NCBI RefSeq assembly: GCF_021390195.1
Contig: NZ_CP090003.1
Location: forward strand, 4,357,982-4,421,981
Source of the DNA: Flagellimonas sp. CMM7
GTDB lineage: Bacteria; Bacteroidota; Bacteroidia; Flavobacteriales; Flavobacteriaceae
Direction: 5' to 3'
Length of the DNA stretch: 64,000 nt
Of the stretch, positions 8,623 to 15,474 are shown one piece after another. The position numbers and the translations under genes were made by a program. The first letter of the stretch is position 1. Each line of letters starts with the position of its first letter. The notes beneath the pieces are model-generated. The model saw only the letters and a list, made by a program, of their open reading frames with translations. It did no database searches and was not told where the DNA came from.

Positions 8623-10242
8623 CTATCCTACTATAGCATACAATACAACAAGCGCAAGTAATAATAAACCTGCTAAGACTCTAACATCTTTCCAACCTTT
8701 TAGGGGGCCAGCAAAAACTTCTCCCGGATTTGCAAATGTGGTTTGAGCAATTTGCTCTGCATCTGGTCTAGGAGTAGCCAAACTCCATACAATAAACATC
8801 ACGCAACAAATACAGAAAGTCCACCATGCTCTCATAAGAAAAGGAACTCCTAACCCATCAGTTATATATTGATACCCGCTTACTGGCTTAAAGTCTAACA
8901 AGAATAAAACGATACCTAAAATCAAACCAATCAACAATGTATAAAATGCCGCTTGTTTTGTTCCACGTCTATAAAACACGCCCAAAAGGAAAACCGCTGT
9001 AATTGGGGGTGCCAACGCTACGGCCATATCATTTATCGCCTGAAATATACTCTGAAATTTACCCCCTTGCGTAGACCATAAAATAGCAACAATCATAACC
9101 ACAACAGCCGTCACTCTACCTATATAAACCTGTCTCTTATCGGAAATATTTGGGTTTATACGCTTAACAATATCTAAAGCAACGAGCGAAGAGCAACTGT
9201 TTAATGCTGCTGCTACTGTACTCATTAAAGCTGCTAATAGTGCCGCCGCAAACAAGCCTTTTAATCCAACAGGCAACAAATTATTGATTAAAACAGGCAA
9301 CGTCTCTACAGGTAAATCTATTTGTTCTTTGAATAACAAATACGCTAGAGCACCAGGTAACACTAAAATAAACGGAGGCAATAATTTCAACAACCCTGCA
9401 AATAATGGCCCGTATTGAGCATCTTGCTGTGTTTTAGCACCAAGCACACGCTGTACAATGGTTTGATCGGTACACCAATACCAAATACCCAAAACTGGAT
9501 AACCAAGAAGAAAAGCATACCATGAATAACCATGACTTTTTGCCACTTCAGATTCACTTCCATGCAACATTTCTAATTGACCTGGCCTCATTGCAGATTT
9601 AACATCAGCATAACTCGTAAAACCAGCATCATTAACTGCATAAATAGCGAGCGCTGTCAAAACAATAGACCCTAACAACAATATTACAGTTTGAATATTT
9701 TCAGTAACCACAACCGCCTTTAGACCTCCAACAATAGTATAAATAGCCGTTAAAACAGAAATAACAATAATTGACATATAAATATTAACACCGAAAAACT
9801 TCTCAAAAACAGTAGCTCCTGCATATAAACTCATACCTATATGAATAAAAAGCGCTCCTATTATCGCCATGAAAGCCATTAATGATCTAGACCTAGAATC
9901 AAAGCGTCTTTCTAAGAACTCTGGGAGCGTTGATATTTTTGTTTTGAAATAAAACGGCGCAAAAATAAGCCCTGTGAACAACAATGTGAATGTTGCCCCC
10001 CACTCGTAATTACCTGCAACTAGACCAATAATAAAACCTTCTGAAGCTAACCCTGTTAAATGGATTGTAGATATGTTTGAGGCAAACAGCGCAGCGCCAA
10101 TTGTAGCCCACCCTAAGCCTCTTCCAGCAAGAAAATACCCCTCACCAGTCATTTTTACTTTTCTAGCAGAGAGCAAACCTACAATTACTATCCCCACTAA
10201 ATACACCATGATTATTATTGAATCTACAATCGAAATATTCAT
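8623..10242 (-). CDS. Sodium:solute symporter (SSS/SLC5 family)
   Basis: A 539-residue integral inner-membrane protein with about 13-14 hydrophobic helices. SSS signatures are GRGLGWATIGAALFASNIST near residue 40 and the LAALMSTVAAALNS segment near 345. SGLT-like members import sugars, uronates or polyols with Na+, fitting a marine organism. It is the first gene of a leftward operon with Zn-ADH (63-base gap) and Fe-ADH, so its solute is probably their substrate. A candidate regulatory motif lies 58-68 bases upstream of the start (10300-10310). Confidence 0.92.
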   Translation of the reverse strand: MNISIVDSIIIMVYLVGIVIVGLLSARKVKMTGEGYFLAGRGLGWATIGAALFASNISTIHLTGLASEGFIIGLVAGNYEWGATFTLLFTGLIFAPFYFKTKISTLPEFLERRFDSRSRSLMAFMAIIGALFIHIGMSLYAGATVFEKFFGVNIYMSIIVISVLTAIYTIVGGLKAVVVTENIQTVILLLGSIVLTALAIYAVNDAGFTSYADVKSAMRPGQLEMLHGSESEVAKSHGYSWYAFLLGYPVLGIWYWCTDQTIVQRVLGAKTQQDAQYGPLFAGLLKLLPPFILVLPGALAYLLFKEQIDLPVETLPVLINNLLPVGLKGLFAAALLAALMSTVAAALNSCSSLVALDIVKRINPNISDKRQVYIGRVTAVVVMIVAILWSTQGGKFQSIFQAINDMAVALAPPITAVFLLGVFYRRGTKQAAFYTLLIGLILGIVLFLLDFKPVSGYQYITDGLGVPFLMRAWWTFCICCVMFIVWSLATPRPDAEQIAQTTFANPGEVFAGPLKGWKDVRVLAGLLLLALVVLYAIVG

Positions 10243-10299
10243 TTTCTATAATATGTTTAAAATTTATACTTCACTAAAAGAGATAACGCACACAATTAT

Positions 10300-10324
10300 T
10301 TACTTTCTAAATAATAAAAAGTAA
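10300..10324 (-). promoter_or_regulatory. Candidate operator upstream of symporter operon
   Basis: The minus strand reads TTAGAAAGTAA at 10310-10300, identical to the site upstream of the G8 operon. It is also one arm of a larger inverted repeat, TTACTTT (10300-10306) and AAAGTAA (10318-10324). It lies 58 bases upstream of the symporter start, the same distance as the related site before the GH3 gene. Binding by a ROK regulator is inferred. Confidence 0.4.
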
Positions 10325-10391
10325 TATACAGAAACTCTGTAACACACCGTCAAAAATGACCGATATAATTATAATTCTTTATGTATTTTAT

Positions 10392-10431
10392 AACGCAAGC
10401 GTTGCAAATATATCTTTTTTATATACCTTTA
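10392..10431 (+). promoter_or_regulatory. Candidate promoter with overlapping palindrome before PfkB gene
   Basis: A perfect palindrome, AACGC-AA-GCGTT (10392-10403), is followed by a possible -33 TTG (10402-10404). Nineteen bases further is TACCTTTA (10424-10431), close to the Bacteroidota -7 consensus TAnnTTTG. The palindrome overlapping the -33 element would suit repressor binding. The predicted leader is about 120 bases. Another ATAACGCA occurs at 10283, in the same intergenic space. Confidence 0.35.
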
Positions 10432-10556
10432 CAAAGTTTTCAATTATTTTAAAAGCCTTATGGCAGTTTTTTCATGTCAGAAATTGCGTTTAAGTGTTTA
10501 GTTGACAAGATGGGCATTGCATCCAGTGACGCTCTCCTTTATTATTATTTTAAAAA

Positions 10557-11450
10557 ATGATGAAAATACCCAAAGTTGTCTGTTATGGTGAAGTCCTATT
10601 TGACAAACTTCCAACTGTAAAAAAAATCGGTGGAGCACCTTTGAACGTAGCGATTAGAGTGAATTCTTTAGGCGGTCAAGCCCAACTTATTAGTTCTGTT
10701 GGTGCTGATCAAGAGGGAAACGAAATCATTGATTACCTTAATGCACTTGATTTTCCAACAGACTTTATACAAACCTGCCAGCATTACCCTACAGGTGAGG
10801 CCAAGGTATCTCTTGATGATAAAGGCAATGCCACTTATGAAATAAAGCATCCTGTTGCCTGGGATCAAATTACATTGAATCAAAATATAACCACATTGGT
10901 AGCCCAGTCAGATGCCCTTATCTTTGGATCCCTTTCCAATAGAGACAAAAAGTCCAGGACTACCCTCCTTGAACTTTTGAAACTCGCTAAATACAGTGTC
11001 TTGGATTTGAACCTTAGAGCTCCGCATTATGAACAATCCACCTTAAAGGAACTCATACTAAATGCCGACTTAATTAAGTGTAGTGATGAAGAGTTTAATG
11101 AAATTACTTCATTATATAAATCTACTTATAACTCAATAGAGCTCAATGTACAGTACATAGCTAAAATCACAAAAACCAAGAGTATTTGTATTACAATGGG
11201 TGCAAATGGCGCTTTGTTTTATTATGATTCGAAATTCTATTATTGCGATGGGTACGACATAAACGTAGTTGACACAGTTGGTGCTGGAGACTCCTTTTTA
11301 GCAGGATTGGTAATACAATTACTTCAAAACAATAATAAACCCCAATATGCCTTGAATTTTGCCTGTGCCACTGGAGCGATGGTTGCTCAAAACAGCGGAG
11401 CGAATCCAAAAATACATCTCCATGATATTATTGAAATAATGTCCACATAA
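10557..11450 (+). CDS. PfkB-family carbohydrate kinase, fructokinase-like
   Basis: This 297-residue ribokinase-fold kinase has the N-terminal substrate-side motif KIGGAPLNVAIRVNSLGG (~20-37). The C-terminal ATP/anion-hole motif DTVGAGDSFLAG (~238-249) contains the catalytic Asp. The sequence pattern fits fructokinase-type members, so a cytoplasmic ketose or keto-deoxy sugar kinase is likely; exact substrate is not provable. It is divergent from the symporter operon across a 314-base control region. The exported mutarotase follows after 40 bases, and both end at a strong terminator. Confidence 0.88.
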   Translation: MMKIPKVVCYGEVLFDKLPTVKKIGGAPLNVAIRVNSLGGQAQLISSVGADQEGNEIIDYLNALDFPTDFIQTCQHYPTGEAKVSLDDKGNATYEIKHPVAWDQITLNQNITTLVAQSDALIFGSLSNRDKKSRTTLLELLKLAKYSVLDLNLRAPHYEQSTLKELILNADLIKCSDEEFNEITSLYKSTYNSIELNVQYIAKITKTKSICITMGANGALFYYDSKFYYCDGYDINVVDTVGAGDSFLAGLVIQLLQNNNKPQYALNFACATGAMVAQNSGANPKIHLHDIIEIMST

Positions 11451-11490
11451 ACTCCTCCCGGATTATTTTTAATCCTAAAAACTAAATTTT

Positions 11491-11913
11491 ATGAAAACCT
11501 ATTTTAAAACCATTAGCCTTTTATTCGCCTTATTTTTATTGGTTTCATGTAATTCAACACCTAACAACGCTATGAATGAAAAAATAACAAAGCGTGTTGG
11601 CATGGTTATCAAACTTAAGCCAGAACACATTGAGGAGTATAAAAAATTGCATGCCGACTCCAACCCAGGGGTCCGTGATTTACTTACAAAATATGGCATG
11701 CGCAATTTTTCCATCTTTCTTCATGAAATAAACGGAGAATACTATGAGTTTGGCTATTACGAATACGTCGGCAATGATTTTGAGGCCGACATGAAAAAAA
11801 TGGGAGAAGAAGAAAGAACCATTGCCTGGCTAAAAGTATGTGACCCCATGCAAACTCCATTAGAGGGGTATAAAAGCTGGACAGAAATGGAACGCGTATA
11901 CTTCAACCCCTAA
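11491..11913 (+). CDS. L-rhamnose mutarotase-family lipoprotein
   Basis: After a lipoprotein signal (LFALFLLVSCNS, lipid-modified Cys at ~20), residues ~34-140 match the RhaM/DUF718 fold. Visible family features are KRVGMVIKLKPEHIEEYKKLHA, the NFSIFLHE segment and the C-terminal CDPMQTP..W..MERVYFNP. The family normally interconverts alpha and beta anomers of L-rhamnose or related sugars. The usual protein is about 104 residues and cytoplasmic. Here an extra N-terminal export and lipidation signal places it in the periplasm or on a membrane. It may speed anomer exchange before uptake by the symporter. Whether the sugar is rhamnose is not shown. Confidence 0.85.
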   Translation: MKTYFKTISLLFALFLLVSCNSTPNNAMNEKITKRVGMVIKLKPEHIEEYKKLHADSNPGVRDLLTKYGMRNFSIFLHEINGEYYEFGYYEYVGNDFEADMKKMGEEERTIAWLKVCDPMQTPLEGYKSWTEMERVYFNP

Positions 11914-11944
11914 GAAAGAACGGGATTTAGCCTCACATAAATTA

Positions 11945-11988
11945 TTGGGCAAAAACTTAACTTTACCTTAAGTTTTTAGCCAATTTTT
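11945..11988 (+). terminator. Rho-independent terminator after kinase-mutarotase unit
   Basis: Arms at 11945-11960 and 11968-11983 (TTGGGCAAAAACTTAA and TTAAGTTTTTAGCCAA) pair at 14 of 16 positions around a 7-base loop. T-rich sequence follows. It lies 32 bases after the mutarotase stop. Confidence 0.8.
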
Positions 11989-12076
11989 ACTTTTTTATAA
12001 CATCCTAATAATCAATTTATTAGACAATAAATTAAACTTCCATAAAACAGATTTTTCCATCATTTTTAATTCACTG

Positions 12077-12098
12077 TTAAAAAGTAGGAAATATACTT
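12077..12098 (+). promoter_or_regulatory. Candidate autoregulatory operator of second ROK gene
   Basis: TTAAAAAGTAG (12077-12087) matches the TTAGAAAGTAA motif at 9 of 11 positions and sits 54 bases before the start. It overlaps an inverted repeat AAGTA-N7-TACTT (12082-12098). A -7-like TATCTTAG follows immediately. Negative autoregulation would fit the ROK family. Confidence 0.35.
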
Positions 12099-12140
12099 AT
12101 CTTAGCATGTGGAAACGATCTAAGTAAAAAGTATAGGATT

Positions 12141-13355
12141 ATGATTGTAAAGGACGCTTCATACATTAATAAGCTGAACAAAATTGAGATTTTAAAAATT
12201 ATCCGTGATTCGGAGTCAACTTCTAGGGCAGAAATTGTAAAAATTGCCAAACTAAGTGCTCCAACGGTTACAAGAATTGTTGACAGCTTGGTGCAAATGG
12301 AACTTGTTAAGATTGTTGGCGATGGTAATTCAACGGGTGGAAGACCTCCTAAAATGCTCAAGTTTGACGGAAGTAATGCTTATGTTGTGGGTATAGACCT
12401 CGGAGCCACTAGTATAAGAGGAGCTATTTCCAACTTGAATGGTGATATTATAATTGAAGTTGAAACTCAAACCGATTTAAGTGGGGGATTTGAGAAGATT
12501 TGTATCCAGATTAATCAAATAGTAGATAAACTAAAATTACGATCTAAGTTAGATGATTCTAAAATTCAAGGTATTGGGATTGCGGTAGCTGGTTTAATTA
12601 ATTTTGAAAATGGTATCATAGAATATTCCCCAGTTTTTAACTGGAGTAAAGTAGACCTTAGACAAGAATTAAAAAAGCACATTAGCTTGCCAATAATTTA
12701 TGATAACGCTTCAAGAGTTACCGCTTTCGGAGAGCTCCTTCAAGGGCATGGCAGACAATTCAAAAATTTCATTTTTGTTAATGCCGGTTATGGTATTGGG
12801 TCCGGAATTGTGGTAGACGGAAAACCTTTCTATGGCCATAAAGGGTTTTCTGGAGAGTTTGGACATATCATTCTTAATGCAGAAAGCGAATACGTCGGTA
12901 AAGACGGACTAAGAGGAAGTTTAGAATCTTTGTCCTCTGGTTATGCCATTGCTGAAATAGCTAAGCAAAAAGTATCTGATTATCCTAATAGCATAATACT
13001 GGAAAAAGTAAATGGTAAGATTGAAGATATATCTGCAAAAATTGTAGTTCAATCAGCCAAAGAAATGGACAACCTAGCAATGCAAATTTTTGAAGAAGCC
13101 ATGAAATATTTTGGAATAGGTTTAGATGCGCTAATAAAACTATTTGATCCTGAAGCCATTATACTAACAGGGGGGCTTACAAAAAACGGAGACATATTCT
13201 TTGACAAACTAAAGGAAAATATGGTTCTTAACCAATTTAAGCAACTGGAAAGAGAAGTTAAAATACTACCTTCTTCTTTTGGTGAAGACGCCTCCTTGGT
13301 TGGAGCATTGTCTATTATTCTAGATAGGGTTTTCCAGTTTGAGCTTACCCAATGA
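12141..13355 (+). CDS. ROK-family transcriptional regulator, second paralogue
   Basis: The 404-residue protein has a winged helix (residues ~11-55, RAEIVKIAKLSAPTVTRIVDSL) and a ROK domain from VVGIDLGAT (~82). It contains GYGIGSGIV, GFSGEFGHI and LFDPEAIILTGGL. As in the paralogue at 4988-6220, the zinc Cys cluster after GEFGH is missing, so the domain likely folds or senses without zinc and is unlikely to be an active kinase. It stands as a single gene between a terminator and the convergent degradative block. The recurring 11-bp motif in its own upstream region makes it the best candidate regulator of the window's carbohydrate genes. Confidence 0.92.
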   Translation: MIVKDASYINKLNKIEILKIIRDSESTSRAEIVKIAKLSAPTVTRIVDSLVQMELVKIVGDGNSTGGRPPKMLKFDGSNAYVVGIDLGATSIRGAISNLNGDIIIEVETQTDLSGGFEKICIQINQIVDKLKLRSKLDDSKIQGIGIAVAGLINFENGIIEYSPVFNWSKVDLRQELKKHISLPIIYDNASRVTAFGELLQGHGRQFKNFIFVNAGYGIGSGIVVDGKPFYGHKGFSGEFGHIILNAESEYVGKDGLRGSLESLSSGYAIAEIAKQKVSDYPNSIILEKVNGKIEDISAKIVVQSAKEMDNLAMQIFEEAMKYFGIGLDALIKLFDPEAIILTGGLTKNGDIFFDKLKENMVLNQFKQLEREVKILPSSFGEDASLVGALSIILDRVFQFELTQ

Positions 13356-13539
13356 AATGACGACAAGATTTAGTTTTCCTTATTTGGGGAATCAAGAGTA
13401 GGCACATTATCGATTTGGTATTTACACTCTAAATTGATTTAAACACCTTCTCATGCCGGTCTTTTTGAAAGTTGCCCCCCTGTCAAAGCATTACCTTCAC
13501 CTTAAAGTCAAAAATACAAGAGAACCTGTGTAAATCTAG

Positions 13540-15465
13540 CTATTTTACTACTAATTCTATTTTTACTTCTCCATTTTCAGTTTCATTATCCAACCATATT
13601 ATCAAATCTGTACTTTCCAATGTTTTTCTAAATCCAAAACGATAGTCTGTTCCATTATTAAGTCTATCTCCATTTAACTCAAGATTAAAGGTTCTATCTC
13701 CCCACCCTTTAATAATAAATGCTGGGTCTATAACCGGAGTATTTTCATCAGCGTTTAAAATTAATTCCACTTGTGATGGATTAGGCGATTTTCTTTTAAT
13801 GACATAAGCCATTTCCGTAGGGTCATAACCTTCATTGAGAAATTCATTTCCCCTAACGATTAAATTGGCTGGATTATCCCAACTCTTTGCAAAGGGCACT
13901 AAATCTTCAACAGTACCTGTAGTCATACCATGTAACATTAGTTTGGTAATACTGTAATCAGTTCTGGAATAGGGTTCCCACTGGGCTTGATCTGGTAAAT
14001 TTAAACTCTCAATAAAGGTTCCATCAGGTTCATTAAAGTTTAAAGAGTAGACAAAATCACCTTTTTTAGCAGACAGTTTTATATTGTCCAATAAAAAGGT
14101 ACTAGGCTCATCTGAACCGGCTATCTCCAGATAAATTTCATACATACTGTCAATCTGGGCGTCTCCTTGAAAATCTTCCAACATTATATCTGCAGTATAT
14201 GTATTAAAGTTCTTATTGTTCGTCTTAAATCCAGTTCCTAATTTGCTAAGTTCTATTTCCTCGGTTATTTCAGAAAACCTATCGTACATAATAAGTTTGA
14301 TATCAGAGGTCCATAAATTAGCATAATCAAAGGAAAATGTAATACCGCCTTTTAAGTTTTCCGGTTTTTTAAACATTAAATCCAGTGCCCCCCATTCTGT
14401 AGCCGTCCATTCAAGTGCTTGGTTGTTAATTATAGTATTATAACCATAGGTCCCCCAACTATCTACAGGAGGGTCTATTGCCAAAGCAATATGACCTAAT
14501 GATGAATGCGATGGTCTATCAGCAGATTCAGCCCCTCTGCCGTCACTGGCATCCTGAGAAACTGGCCAATGATCCCACCAATTGAAAAAAGAGTCATTTC
14601 CGGTTCCTCTATAAGGCGTAATTAAATTATCAAACTCCTTGGGAGGAGACACCAATGCAAATGGTTGCCACTTACTTTTAAGGTTAACTTTAAAAATATT
14701 AGCCATTGGAGGGTTTTTATCGAAAGGCGGGGCACCATTTTCATCCCAAACATATGTAATATGTTCCCCTTTCATATTAGCAATGGACATGGCTTCATTC
14801 TGAATATTATCATGAGGCAACGTACCTGGTTGGTTAATAACGATGGCCTCTTGGAATTCCATCCATTTTATCAAATTACTGCTGTGAGCCGTAATCTTTC
14901 GAACCCCTTTGGCATTGGGGTAAATGGTATAATACTCATCAACCCAATCAAACCATCCAGTTTCTTGATTTATAAACGGGTGTTCGTAAGTGACATCAAC
15001 TGGGGCATACCGCCAGTGAACAACCACTCTGGCGTCATTGTTTTCAATTATTCTAACCTGGGAATACCTACATTGTTTATCACTCATAGGCTCTACTATA
15101 CTGGTTGTGTTTGAACTGTGAACATTTCTACGTTCAACAAACTCGTTGGTATACCAAATACCGTTTTCGGATACCCAAGAAGGGATATAACTCGTTCCTC
15201 TCCAGAACACTAATTTATGACCGCCGTTATCAAATCTAACCACAATGTCCGGATGCTCTCCAATACGCCAGTCTTTGTCCCACTCAGGGTCGTAATCTAA
15301 GCGAGAATAGTACGCCCCAAATTCTCCAGGGCCTTCTGGACCCGAGGGTAGTTGGTATATTTTTTTATCTTGACCAAATAGCAGACCACTTCCTATAAAA
15401 ATAAGAGCTATGAAGGATTTTAGACCACTATTAAGGAAAAATGTTGCGTTTAACGAGTACATCAT
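13540..15465 (-). CDS. Secreted protein of unknown family, paralogue of the next gene
   Basis: A 641-residue protein with an N-terminal signal segment (SFIALIFIGSGLLFG). I do not recognise the family. It shares a ~400-residue region with the C-terminal half of the protein at 15475-18075. Common blocks are DPEWDKDWR (here ~45-53), DIVVRF, EPMSDKQCR, RIIENNDARVVVHWRYAPVD, DEYYTIYP, and NHWPVS..SDGR (DHWPVSQDASDGR here). The conserved Trp, Arg, His, Asp and Glu pattern suggests an enzyme, plausibly a new glycan hydrolase or lyase. A ~150-residue insertion resembling a beta-sandwich (VYSLNFNEPDG) is near residues 350-500. It starts 9 bases downstream of its paralogue, in the GH3 operon. Confidence 0.75.
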   Translation of the reverse strand: MMYSLNATFFLNSGLKSFIALIFIGSGLLFGQDKKIYQLPSGPEGPGEFGAYYSRLDYDPEWDKDWRIGEHPDIVVRFDNGGHKLVFWRGTSYIPSWVSENGIWYTNEFVERRNVHSSNTTSIVEPMSDKQCRYSQVRIIENNDARVVVHWRYAPVDVTYEHPFINQETGWFDWVDEYYTIYPNAKGVRKITAHSSNLIKWMEFQEAIVINQPGTLPHDNIQNEAMSIANMKGEHITYVWDENGAPPFDKNPPMANIFKVNLKSKWQPFALVSPPKEFDNLITPYRGTGNDSFFNWWDHWPVSQDASDGRGAESADRPSHSSLGHIALAIDPPVDSWGTYGYNTIINNQALEWTATEWGALDLMFKKPENLKGGITFSFDYANLWTSDIKLIMYDRFSEITEEIELSKLGTGFKTNNKNFNTYTADIMLEDFQGDAQIDSMYEIYLEIAGSDEPSTFLLDNIKLSAKKGDFVYSLNFNEPDGTFIESLNLPDQAQWEPYSRTDYSITKLMLHGMTTGTVEDLVPFAKSWDNPANLIVRGNEFLNEGYDPTEMAYVIKRKSPNPSQVELILNADENTPVIDPAFIIKGWGDRTFNLELNGDRLNNGTDYRFGFRKTLESTDLIIWLDNETENGEVKIELVVK

Positions 15466-15474
15466 TATATAGTT

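Noticed and set aside
10392..10403. LacI-type operator
   Set aside because: The palindrome has some similarity, but no LacI-family gene is present; only ROK regulators are seen.
11460..11475. Small hairpin GGATTA-TTTT-TAATCC between kinase and mutarotase genes
   Set aside because: A 6-bp AT-rich stem is too weak to call an attenuator or terminator.
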